Assembly (NCBI GenBank): GCA_002083565.1
Contig: MSXM01000023.1
Coordinates: 1-15,126, forward strand
Origin: Nitrospira sp. ST-bin4
GTDB taxonomy: Bacteria; Nitrospirota; Nitrospiria; Nitrospirales; Nitrospiraceae
DNA: 15,126 nt
Direction: 5' to 3'
Positions 3,669-15,126 of this stretch are shown piece by piece. Within the stretch, counting starts at the first letter, position 1; each line of letters begins with the position of its first letter. Under the pieces are notes generated by a model. It was not told where the DNA came from, searched no databases, and saw nothing but the letters and a program-made list of their open reading frames with translations. The translations under genes and the position numbers were made by a program.

Positions 3669-6600
3669 ATGTCCGAAACGACTCTGCAAGAGTTCGTCGA
3701 GCGGAAAGATTTTTCTCGCATTCGAACCAATATCGACATTCCGGATCTGATCGAGATTCAGAAGCGCTCATATGAGGAGTTTCTCCAGCTGGAAGTAGAG
3801 CCGGAGCGCCGGAAAGACTATGGCCTGCAAGCGGCGTTGGCGAGCGTATTCCCGATCCCTGACTATAACAATACGGCCATGCTCGAGTTTTCGAGCTATA
3901 CGTTGGGTACGCCCAAGTACGATGAACGTGAGTGTCTTGAGCAGGGCATGACTTTCGCGGTGCCGTTGAAGCTGCGGGTTCGCCTGGTGGTGTTCGACAA
4001 GGAAGACAAAGGGCCCAGGAAGAAAGTGCTCGACGTCCGTGAGCAGGAGGTCTACGTCGGCGAATTGCCCCTGATGACGGAGCGCGGCACGTTTATCGTC
4101 AACGGAACCGAGCGGGTCGTTGTCAGTCAGCTCCACCGGTCGCCCGGTGCCTCGTTTACGCACGACAAAGGGCGCACCCATGCCAGCGGCAAAGTGCTGT
4201 ACAGCGCACGCATTATTCCCTATCGCGGCTCCTGGTTAGACTTTGAATTCGATGCGCGAGATATTCTGTATGTCCGCATCGACCGCCGGCGAAAAATGCC
4301 CACCACTATTCTGCTGAAGGCCTTTGGGTTTTCCAGCGACGACTTGCTCAAGATGTATTATCCCGTCGAGGAAATCCGTGTGTCCAACGGGAAGATGTTC
4401 CGAAAGCTAGACGCGGAAATCCACCATGGGCTCCGGTGTTCAGGGGAAGTACTGGAGAAGGGCGGCAAGGAACCGCTGGTGCGTGAAGGCACCAGGCTGA
4501 CGAAGGGGATAATCGCAAAGCTGAAGGCGGCCGGGGTGAAAGAAATCCCGATGCTTCCGGCAGAGCTTGTCGGCCGCGCTGTGCTCACGGAGCTGGTCGA
4601 TTCGCAGAAGACGAAATTGGCTGAGAAGAATCAGCGGTTGACCGCCGAGATTGTAGAAGCGATTGTCGAGAGCGGCGTCGAGGAGTTCAAGGTCATTTAT
4701 CTCGACATGGCTACTGCTACGCCGGTGATCCTCGACACCTTGGGAATGGAAAAGATCGTCTCGAAGGAAGAAGCGATGGTGGAAATCTATCGCCGACTTC
4801 GCCCGGGCGAAACACCGTCCGTCGACACTGCACGGGCCTTGTTCGACAACCTGTTTTTGAATTCCAAACGATACGATCTGTCTCCCGTCGGACGGCTCAA
4901 GCTTAACAAGAAGCTGGGATTGGATCTCCCTCTGGAGCAACGCACGCTGACCGCCCAGGACATCGTCGAAGTGATCCGGTACCTCGTGAACCTCAAGATC
5001 GGCAAGGGAGAAATCGACGACATCGACCATTTGGGCAATCGTCGTGTCCGGTCGGTCGGCGAGCTGTTGGAAAATCAGTTCAGGCTGGGTTTGGTGCGGA
5101 TGGAGCGCAGCATCAAGGAGCGCATGAATCTCCTCGATATGGAGACGGTGCTCCCGCACGATCTGATCAATGCCAAGCCGGTTGTTGCGGCGGTGAAGGA
5201 GTTTTTCAGCAGCAGCCAGCTGTCACAGTTTATGGACCAGACGAATCCCCTGGCTGAGATTACACACAAGCGGCGTCTGTCGGCACTCGGGCCTGGCGGA
5301 TTGACAAGAGAGCGCGCCGGATTCGAAGTCCGCGACGTGCATCCGTCGCACTATAGCCGCATTTGCCCCATCGAAACGCCGGAAGGTCCGAACATCGGGT
5401 TGATCACCTCGTTGGCGACCTATGCGCGGATCAACCAGTTTGGATTTATCGAGGCGCCCTATCGGAAGGTGGTCAAAGGGCGCGTGACCGACGAGATGGA
5501 ATTTCTGTCCGCCATCGAAGGAGACAAGTACATTATCGCCCAAGCGAACTCCAAGGTGGATGGGGCGGGCCGGCTGGTTTCTGAGACGGTGTCCTGCCGT
5601 CACGGCGGAGACTTTGTCATGGCTACGCCGGACAAAATCGAGTACATGGACGTGTCTCCGAAGCAGGTCGTCAGTGTGGCAACGGCGCTGGTGCCGTTTT
5701 TAGAGCATGACGACGCCAACCGCGCGCTGATGGGCTCTAACATGCAACGCCAGGCGGTTCCGTTGCTCACGTCCGAATCTCCGTTGGTCGGCACTGGAAT
5801 GGAAGCGGTTGTGGCGCGTGATTCGGGATATGTCATTCAAGCCCGGCGTGCCGGGGTTGTGGAGAGCGTCGATGCCACGCGTATCGTCGTGCGTGCCGAC
5901 TCGAAGGATGGGAAAAAGGGAAAAGATTCAGGGTTGGATGTCTACGACCTCATCAAGTTCCAGCGCTCGAATCAAAACACCTGTATCACCCAGACTCCCG
6001 TGGTGCGGATCGGGCAGCCGGTCAAGAAGGGACAAGTCCTCGGCGATGGGCCGGCGATCGATCATGGAGAGCTGGCATTGGGGAAGAACGTGCTGGTGGC
6101 TTTCATGCCGTGGGGCGGCTACAACTTCGAAGACGCTATTCTCCTCAGTGAGAAATTGGTTCGTGAAGATGCGTTCACATCGGTTCATATCGAAGAATTC
6201 GAAGTGGAGGCCCGTGACACCAAATTGGGCAAGGAAGACGTTACTCGCGACATTCCCAATGTCGGCGAGGAAGCGCTCAGGAATCTGGACGAGAGCGGAA
6301 TCATCCGCATCGGCGCCGAAGTGAAGCCGGGCGACATTCTGGTCGGCAAAGTGACGCCGAAGGGTGAAACCCAGCTGACGCCGGAAGAGAAGCTGCTGCG
6401 CGCAATCTTCGGGGAGAAGGCCGGCGATGTGAAAGACACCTCGCTGACCGTGCCTCCGGGGGTCGAAGGCATCGTCGTGGACGTGAAGATTTTCTCGCGC
6501 AAAGGCCTCGACAAGGATGAGCGTTCAAAAAGCATCGAAACCGATGATCAGATGAAGCTCCAGCGCGATCATCATGAAGAGCTGCGGATTATCGACGAAG

Positions 6601-7625
6601 AAAAGACGAAGAAGATCAGAAAGTTGCTGCTCGGTAAAGTGGTGGGCCGTGACTTGATGGACCCGGATACGGGCGACGTCATTTTAAAGAAGAAGGGTAA
6701 GCTGACGGCGGAGATCCTCAAGCGGCTGCCCGACGACACGGTGCGGCACATCATTCTCAGCGACCCGGACGAGCAAAAAGAGTTGGAAGACGTCGAGCGG
6801 CGGGCTAAAGAACAGATTGAAATCCTCCAGACGCTCTACGATGAAAAGGTTGGCCGCTTGAAACGGGGCGACGAGTTGCCGCCCGGGGTGATCAAGCTGG
6901 TGAAGGTCTACATCGCCATGAAGCGGAAGATTCAGGTCGGTGACAAAATGGCCGGCCGTCACGGCAACAAGGGTGTCGTGTCGCGCGTGCTGCCGGAAGA
7001 GGATATGCCGTATTTGCCGGATGGGACTCCGGTTGAAATCGTGCTGAATCCCCTGGGTGTGCCGTCGCGTATGAACGTGGGGCAAATCCTGGAAACACAC
7101 CTCGGATGGGCGGCGAAAGCGTTGGGAATCAAGGTGGCCAGCCCGGTGTTCGACGGAGCGTCGGAAAAAGAAATCAAGGATCTGCTCAAGAAGGCAAAAT
7201 TGCCTCCGAGCGGGCAAAGCCGGCTGGTAGACGGAAAAACCGGTGAGACGTTCGGCAGCCCGGTCACGGTGGGCTACATGTATGTGCTGAAGCTGCACCA
7301 CTTGGTGGACGACAAAATCCACGCGCGCTCGATCGGGCCCTATTCGCTCGTCACGCAACAGCCTCTGGGCGGTAAGGCCCAATTCGGCGGGCAGCGGTTG
7401 GGAGAAATGGAAGTATGGGCGCTGCAAGCCTATGGCGCGGCTTCGACGCTGCAGGAATTTCTTACGGTCAAGTCCGACGATGTGCCGGGCCGGTCGCGCA
7501 TGTATGAAGCGATCGTGAAAGGCGAGCCATTCCTGGAGCCTGGGTTGCCCGAGTCGTTCAACGTCTTGGTCAAAGAGCTGCAGAGCTTGGGGCTTGATGT
7601 CGAGCTCGTCAAGACGCAAGACTAA
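3669..7625 (+). CDS. rpoB: DNA-directed RNA polymerase subunit beta
   Basis: The product is 1318 residues, similar to E. coli beta (1342) and longer than the Gram-positive form. Beta forms one pincer of the core enzyme and part of the active centre. The rifampicin region (about 513-545) reads Q-L-S-Q-F-M-D-Q-T-N-P-L-A-E-I-T-H-K-R-R. D523, H533 and S538 correspond to E. coli D516, H526 and S531 and are unmutated, so drug sensitivity at this site is expected. G-Y-N-F-E-D-A (817-823) and R-H-G-N-K-G (1097-1102) are conserved active-centre motifs. The C-terminus has the Q-F-G-G-Q-R-L-G-E-M-E-V-W-A-L motif that packs on beta'. The start ATG 3669 has GGAGGAG at 3657-3663. rpoC follows 46 bases after the stop. 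Confidence 0.98.
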   Translation: MSETTLQEFVERKDFSRIRTNIDIPDLIEIQKRSYEEFLQLEVEPERRKDYGLQAALASVFPIPDYNNTAMLEFSSYTLGTPKYDERECLEQGMTFAVPLKLRVRLVVFDKEDKGPRKKVLDVREQEVYVGELPLMTERGTFIVNGTERVVVSQLHRSPGASFTHDKGRTHASGKVLYSARIIPYRGSWLDFEFDARDILYVRIDRRRKMPTTILLKAFGFSSDDLLKMYYPVEEIRVSNGKMFRKLDAEIHHGLRCSGEVLEKGGKEPLVREGTRLTKGIIAKLKAAGVKEIPMLPAELVGRAVLTELVDSQKTKLAEKNQRLTAEIVEAIVESGVEEFKVIYLDMATATPVILDTLGMEKIVSKEEAMVEIYRRLRPGETPSVDTARALFDNLFLNSKRYDLSPVGRLKLNKKLGLDLPLEQRTLTAQDIVEVIRYLVNLKIGKGEIDDIDHLGNRRVRSVGELLENQFRLGLVRMERSIKERMNLLDMETVLPHDLINAKPVVAAVKEFFSSSQLSQFMDQTNPLAEITHKRRLSALGPGGLTRERAGFEVRDVHPSHYSRICPIETPEGPNIGLITSLATYARINQFGFIEAPYRKVVKGRVTDEMEFLSAIEGDKYIIAQANSKVDGAGRLVSETVSCRHGGDFVMATPDKIEYMDVSPKQVVSVATALVPFLEHDDANRALMGSNMQRQAVPLLTSESPLVGTGMEAVVARDSGYVIQARRAGVVESVDATRIVVRADSKDGKKGKDSGLDVYDLIKFQRSNQNTCITQTPVVRIGQPVKKGQVLGDGPAIDHGELALGKNVLVAFMPWGGYNFEDAILLSEKLVREDAFTSVHIEEFEVEARDTKLGKEDVTRDIPNVGEEALRNLDESGIIRIGAEVKPGDILVGKVTPKGETQLTPEEKLLRAIFGEKAGDVKDTSLTVPPGVEGIVVDVKIFSRKGLDKDERSKSIETDDQMKLQRDHHEELRIIDEEKTKKIRKLLLGKVVGRDLMDPDTGDVILKKKGKLTAEILKRLPDDTVRHIILSDPDEQKELEDVERRAKEQIEILQTLYDEKVGRLKRGDELPPGVIKLVKVYIAMKRKIQVGDKMAGRHGNKGVVSRVLPEEDMPYLPDGTPVEIVLNPLGVPSRMNVGQILETHLGWAAKALGIKVASPVFDGASEKEIKDLLKKAKLPPSGQSRLVDGKTGETFGSPVTVGYMYVLKLHHLVDDKIHARSIGPYSLVTQQPLGGKAQFGGQRLGEMEVWALQAYGAASTLQEFLTVKSDDVPGRSRMYEAIVKGEPFLEPGLPESFNVLVKELQSLGLDVELVKTQD

Positions 7626-7671
7626 CCGCTTGTGTGCCGGGTGAATCCCGGCATCGGAGGAGGTCATTACC

Positions 7672-11856
<4,185 letters not shown>

Positions 11857-11876
11857 CTGTGCTGAAATTGCCTCAC

Positions 11877-11905
11877 TTGACAATGAGGGAGCGCATCAAT
11901 ATAAT
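11877..11905 (+). promoter_or_regulatory. Consensus sigma70-type promoter for the rpsL-rpsG-fusA-tuf operon
   Basis: The -35 box TTGACA (11877-11882) and the -10 box TATAAT (11900-11905) both match consensus exactly, separated by 17 bases. Transcription should begin near 11912, about 53 bases before the rpsL ATG. The bases after the -10 box (CCGCCG) are GC-rich, the discriminator type associated with stringent (ppGpp) control of ribosomal promoters. It is the only full-consensus promoter I found in the window. Confidence 0.88.
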
Positions 11906-11907
11906 CC

Positions 11908-11927
11908 GCCGTCTTTCCTCTGACGGC
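11908..11927 (+). promoter_or_regulatory. Hairpin at the 5' end of the rpsL leader
   Basis: GCCGTC (11908-11913) pairs with GACGGC (11922-11927) around an eight-base pyrimidine-rich loop. It overlaps the predicted transcription start, so only part of the stem may be in the RNA if initiation is near 11912. Confidence 0.35.
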
Positions 11928-11964
11928 CATAGCTGAGTTCGAAATTCGGGAAGGTTTTAATAGA

Positions 11965-12336
11965 ATGCCGACAATCAATCAGTTGGTAAGAAAAGGTCGA
12001 AATCTCGTCAAGGCGAAAACGAAGAGCCCGGCCTTGAAATCTTGCCCGCAGAAACGGGGAGTGTGCCTGCGCGTCTATACCACAACGCCAAAGAAGCCAA
12101 ATTCCGCTTTGCGGAAAGTGGCTCGTGTTCGGTTGACGAATGGCATGGAAGTCACAACGTATATTCCCGGCGTCGGGCATAATTTGCAAGAACACTCAAT
12201 CGTGTTGGTGCGTGGTGGCCGTGTCAAGGACTTGCCGGGTGTGCGGTATCACTTGGTGCGCGGTGCCTTGGATGCGGTGGGCGTGGCAGACCGTAAGCAG
12301 AGCCGATCGAAGTACGGTGCCAAGCGTCCGAAGTAG
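11965..12336 (+). CDS. rpsL: 30S ribosomal protein S12
   Basis: The product is 123 residues, the usual length. S12 sits at the decoding centre and controls accuracy. The T-T-T-P-K-K-P-N-S-A-L-R-K block (39-51) is intact; K43 and K88, where streptomycin-resistance changes occur in other bacteria, are wild type. D89 in G-G-R-V-K-D-L-P-G is the residue methylthiolated by RimO in E. coli. The start ATG 11965 is the only sensible one; the GGGAAGG at 11948-11954 is ten bases upstream, a rather long spacing. It is the first gene after the consensus promoter at 11877-11905. Confidence 0.97.
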   Translation: MPTINQLVRKGRNLVKAKTKSPALKSCPQKRGVCLRVYTTTPKKPNSALRKVARVRLTNGMEVTTYIPGVGHNLQEHSIVLVRGGRVKDLPGVRYHLVRGALDAVGVADRKQSRSKYGAKRPK

Positions 12337-12397
12337 GGCGGCGCGTGAGCGGTAAGAAAAGTCAATTCGACTGAACAACGAACGAGATAGGTAAACG

Positions 12398-12868
12398 ATG
12401 CCCCGCAGTAGATTTTTAGACCAACGTGAAGTGCTCCCCGATGTGCGATATCGCGATAAGCTTGTCGGAAAGTTTATCAACACGCTGATGAGTGGTGGAA
12501 AGAAGAGTACCACCGAGCGGATTTGTTACGGGGCGTTCGATGTCATACAGGAAAAGACCGGCGGAGACCCGCTGAAGGTGTTCAAGGCTGCCGTCGATAA
12601 TGTGAAGCCGATTGTGGAAGTGAAGTCTCGCCGCGTGGGCGGCGCGTCGTATCAGGTCCCGGTCGAGATCAGGCCTTCGCGCCGAGTGTCTTTGGCGCTT
12701 CGGTGGTTGTCGGAATACGCGCGCACCCGTGGCGGCAAGAGTATGCGTGAAAAGCTCGCGGCTGAATTAATGGATGCGTCGAATAATACCGGCGCCGCAG
12801 TGAAGAAGCGGGAAGACGTGCATCGAATGGCGGAAGCGAACAAAGCCTTCGCCCATTACCGCTGGTAA
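12398..12868 (+). CDS. rpsG: 30S ribosomal protein S7
   Basis: The product is 156 residues, the usual size. S7 nucleates assembly of the 16S 3' (head) domain and lines the E site. It opens with M-P-R-S-R-F and contains the beta-hairpin segment S-R-R-V-G-G-A-S-Y-Q-V-P-V-E-I (77-91) plus the basic helix around R-W-L-S-E-Y-A-R (102-109). The ribosome binding site is weak: only AGG at 12389-12391, six bases before ATG 12398. In E. coli S7 represses the str operon by binding the rpsL-rpsG spacer, and the 61-base spacer here, with its weak site, would suit coupling or repression, but no clear S7-binding fold was identified. Confidence 0.97.
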   Translation: MPRSRFLDQREVLPDVRYRDKLVGKFINTLMSGGKKSTTERICYGAFDVIQEKTGGDPLKVFKAAVDNVKPIVEVKSRRVGGASYQVPVEIRPSRRVSLALRWLSEYARTRGGKSMREKLAAELMDASNNTGAAVKKREDVHRMAEANKAFAHYRW

Positions 12869-12876
12869 CGTCGTTC

Positions 12877-12971
12877 TGTGCTGCAGTTGAGCCGTGCTGC
12901 GATCCGCAGACGTCGAGTGCTCTTCGATCGCAGCAGCGTCAGTTGGCTCGGCTCGCAGCACATGTGTTTTT
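12877..12971 (+). terminator. Long imperfect hairpin with T-run between rpsG and fusA (possible attenuator)
   Basis: Three nested helices can be drawn: TGTGCTGC (12877-12884) with GCAGCACA (12955-12962); GAGCC (12889-12893) with GGCTC (12945-12949); and TGCTGCGATC (12895-12904) with GATCGCAGCA (12926-12935) around a 21-base loop. A TTTTT run follows at 12967-12971. This resembles an intrinsic terminator, but the stem is long and interrupted, and fusA begins 11 bases after the T-run. Full termination would silence fusA-tuf, so partial attenuation or a processing hairpin is more plausible. Confidence 0.4.
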
Positions 12972-12982
12972 AGGGGACTAAC

Positions 12983-15064
12983 GTGGCTCGTCAAACGGCA
13001 CTGGAACATACGAGAAACATCGGCATCATGGCCCACATTGATGCCGGAAAAACGACCACGACCGAGCGGATCCTGTACTACACGGGCATGACGCACAAGA
13101 TGGGCGAAGTTCACGAAGGCGCTGCGACAATGGATTGGATGGAGCAGGAACGTGAGCGCGGCATCACGATCACGGCTGCGGCGACGACCTGTTTTTGGAA
13201 AGACAAGCGCATCAACATTATTGATACGCCTGGCCACGTCGATTTTACGATTGAGGTTGAGCGTTCCCTTCGTGTGCTTGACGGTGCGGTGGCTGCATTC
13301 GATTCCGTGCAGGGTGTTGAACCGCAATCGGAAACGGTCTGGCGCCAAGCCGATAAATATGGGGTTCCGCGCATTGCTTGGATGAATAAGATGGATCGAA
13401 TTGGCGCTGACTTCTACGCCAGCGTGCAGTCGATCATTGATCGTCTCGGGGCGAACCCCGTTCCCATCCAGATCCCGATCGGGCGCGAAACGGAGTACCG
13501 GGGTTCGGTAGATCTCGTCAGCATGAAGGGCTACTTTTACGACGATGAAACGCTTGGTGCCAAGTACAAGATCGATGAAATTCCAGCGAATCTCCTGGAG
13601 CAGGCCAAAGAGTATCGGGAGAAAATGCTGGAAGCCGTTGCGGAGTTTGACGATCAGGTCATGGAGAAGTATTTGAATGGCCATCCGCTGACGGAAGAGG
13701 AAGTGCGTCGGGCGATCAGGGCCGCGACGATCTCGATGAAGGTGATTCCGGTTGTCTGTGGGTCCGCTTTTAAGAATAAGGGTGTTCAGCAGTTGTTGGA
13801 TGCTGTCGTGGATTACCTGCCGTCGCCACTTGATGTTCCGCCGGTGAAGGGGATTGATCCCAATACGGGTAAAGAGGTCCTGCGCAAGCCGTCCGACAGC
13901 GAGCCGTTTTCGGCGCTGGCCTTCAAGCTGATGACCGACCCATTTGCGGGGCAGGTGGTATTTTTCCGAGTCTATTCCGGAATGCTGAAGACGGGGTCGC
14001 CGGTGCTCAATGTGACGAAGGGCACGAGAGAGCGCGTCGGGCGGTTGCTGAAGATGCATGCGAATAAACGGGAAGAAATCGACATTGCCTATGCGGGCGA
14101 TATTGTGGCGGCTGTCGGTCTGAAGGGTGCCACGACCGGAGATACGTTGTCTGAAGAGAAGGAGCCGGTCCTGCTCGAAGTGATGAAGTTTCCTGAGCCT
14201 GTGATTGCGATGGCGATTGAGCCCAAGACGAAGCAGGATCAGGAGAAGATGGGGTTTGCGCTTCAGAAGTTGGCGCAGGAAGATCCTTCGTTCAGGGTTC
14301 GTACGGATGAGGAAACGTCGCAAACGATTATCGCCGGCATGGGCGAGCTGCATCTCGAGATTATCGTTGACCGGATGCTGCGTGAGTTTAAGGTCGAAGC
14401 CAACGTGGGTAAGCCGGAAGTGGCGTTTCGTGAAACGATTCGCCGGAAGGCTGAAGCGGAAGCTAAGTATGTCAAGCAGACGGGTGGTCGCGGTCAGTAT
14501 GGCCATGTCGTGTTATCGGTTGAGCCGTCCGAGTCCGGTAAGGGCTTCGAGTTTGTGAATAAAATCGTCGGCGGTGTGATTCCGAAGGAATTTATCCCGG
14601 CTGTTGAAAAGGGTGTGAAGGAGCGGCTGGATGCCGGCGTTATCGCCGGGTATCCCCTGCGAGATGTGCGTGTGACTCTTACGTACGGCTCATATCACGA
14701 TGTAGATTCCAATGAAATGGCCTTCAAGATCGCCGGGTCGATGGCGTTTGCCGATGCATGCAAAAGGGCCGATCCGGTTTTGCTTGAGCCGATAATGAAG
14801 GTGGAAGTTCTGGTTCCTCAGGATTTTATGGGCGATGTCATCGGCAACTTGAACGGTCGGCGTGGGAAGGTGCAGGGGATGAAGGTGCGTGCCGGTGCGC
14901 AGGCGATCGATGCATCAGTGCCGCTCAGTGAGATGTTTGGGTATGCAACCGATCTTCGCTCGCGCACGCAGGGCCGGGCAACGTACAGCATGGAATTCGA
15001 TCGATACGACCAGGTTCCTCGACAAATTGCTGAGACTATTATTGCAAAGTACCGCGGCGAGTAG
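12983..15064 (+). CDS. fusA: Elongation factor G
   Basis: The product is 693 residues, the usual EF-G size. EF-G is the GTPase that drives translocation and, with RRF, ribosome recycling. G-domain motifs are all present: A-H-I-D-A-G-K-T (17-24), D-T-P-G-H (81-85), N-K-M-D (135-138) and G-S-A-F (260-263). Domain II spans about 285-400, domain III about 405-480 with A-G-M-G-E-L-H-L-E-I (451-460), domain IV about 483-605 and domain V to the end. The start is GTG 12983, five bases after AGGGGA (12972-12977); with this start the N-terminus reads M-A-R-Q-T as in typical EF-G. It lies between rpsG and tuf in standard str operon order. Confidence 0.97.
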   Translation: MARQTALEHTRNIGIMAHIDAGKTTTTERILYYTGMTHKMGEVHEGAATMDWMEQERERGITITAAATTCFWKDKRINIIDTPGHVDFTIEVERSLRVLDGAVAAFDSVQGVEPQSETVWRQADKYGVPRIAWMNKMDRIGADFYASVQSIIDRLGANPVPIQIPIGRETEYRGSVDLVSMKGYFYDDETLGAKYKIDEIPANLLEQAKEYREKMLEAVAEFDDQVMEKYLNGHPLTEEEVRRAIRAATISMKVIPVVCGSAFKNKGVQQLLDAVVDYLPSPLDVPPVKGIDPNTGKEVLRKPSDSEPFSALAFKLMTDPFAGQVVFFRVYSGMLKTGSPVLNVTKGTRERVGRLLKMHANKREEIDIAYAGDIVAAVGLKGATTGDTLSEEKEPVLLEVMKFPEPVIAMAIEPKTKQDQEKMGFALQKLAQEDPSFRVRTDEETSQTIIAGMGELHLEIIVDRMLREFKVEANVGKPEVAFRETIRRKAEAEAKYVKQTGGRGQYGHVVLSVEPSESGKGFEFVNKIVGGVIPKEFIPAVEKGVKERLDAGVIAGYPLRDVRVTLTYGSYHDVDSNEMAFKIAGSMAFADACKRADPVLLEPIMKVEVLVPQDFMGDVIGNLNGRRGKVQGMKVRAGAQAIDASVPLSEMFGYATDLRSRTQGRATYSMEFDRYDQVPRQIAETIIAKYRGE

Positions 15065-15105
15065 TTGCCGCTGATTGAACTGTAGGTAGCAGGGAGGATT
15101 TCGGT

Positions 15106-15126
15106 ATGGCGAAGGCGAAATATGAG
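15106..15126 (+). CDS. tuf: Elongation factor Tu, 5' end only (partial)
   Basis: The seven codons read M-A-K-A-K-Y-E, the standard opening of bacterial EF-Tu, and the window ends in frame. GGGAGG at 15092-15097 is a good ribosome binding site eight bases before the ATG. It follows fusA by 41 bases, the normal str operon position. With the tail at 1-22 it is the second tuf in the window, in the same orientation. Confidence 0.9.

Noticed and set aside
5200..5300. Possible rifampicin-resistance substitution in beta (T and A within the Q-T-N-P-L-A stretch)
   Set aside because: As far as I recall these residues are normal variants in other bacteria such as Bacillus. The classical positions (D523, H533, S538 here) are wild type.
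12767..14506. 579-codon open frame on the minus strand across rpsG and fusA
   Set aside because: It lies opposite EF-G, which has every expected motif. Its translation is Arg/His-rich and matches no family I recognise. Long antisense frames are common opposite moderately GC-rich, highly biased genes.

Overview
This window is a bacterial translation/transcription core cluster, with every gene on the + strand. The order is tuf (3' tail), rpmG, tRNA-Trp(CCA), secE, nusG, rplK, rplA, rplJ, rplL, rpoB, rpoC, rpsL, rpsG, fusA, tuf (5' start). The long beta and beta' subunits, the large insertion in the beta' trigger loop and the single-span SecE point to a Gram-negative-type bacterium. Moderately high GC, protein wording and spacer style suggest Nitrospira or a relative (phylum Nitrospirota). 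That assignment is recall-based and was not tested by search.

Layout: 1-22 holds the last codons of one EF-Tu gene. 114-1331 carries L33, tRNA-Trp, SecE and NusG. 1377-3547 carries the ribosomal stalk proteins L11, L1, L10 and L12. 3669-11856 carries RNA polymerase beta and beta'. A consensus sigma70-type promoter at 11877-11905 then starts a str-type operon (S12, S7, EF-G, EF-Tu). The second EF-Tu gene begins at 15106 and runs off the end. Both window ends therefore lie in tuf copies in the same orientation, about 15 kb apart. No spacer exceeds about 130 bases. There is no mobile element, CRISPR array or accessory cargo.

The most unusual observation is at rplJ/rplL. No stop codon separates them, in any of the three forward frames around the junction, so L10 reads in frame into L12 as one 311-codon ORF. 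A strong internal ribosome binding site and ATG at 3146 remain available for making free L12. The second theme is the spacers. Several hold strong hairpins without U-tracts, and several hold heptad-periodic sequence in which TGA recurs every 7 nt. Because 7 is not a multiple of 3, these place stops in all three frames. The rplJ-rplL junction has no such array. One long hairpin followed by a T-run lies between rpsG and fusA.

Together the genes make the ribosomal stalk and factor-binding centre (L10, L12, L11), the factors that use it (EF-G, EF-Tu), RNA polymerase and its elongation factor NusG, and the SecE translocon subunit. This is a growth-rate-linked module.
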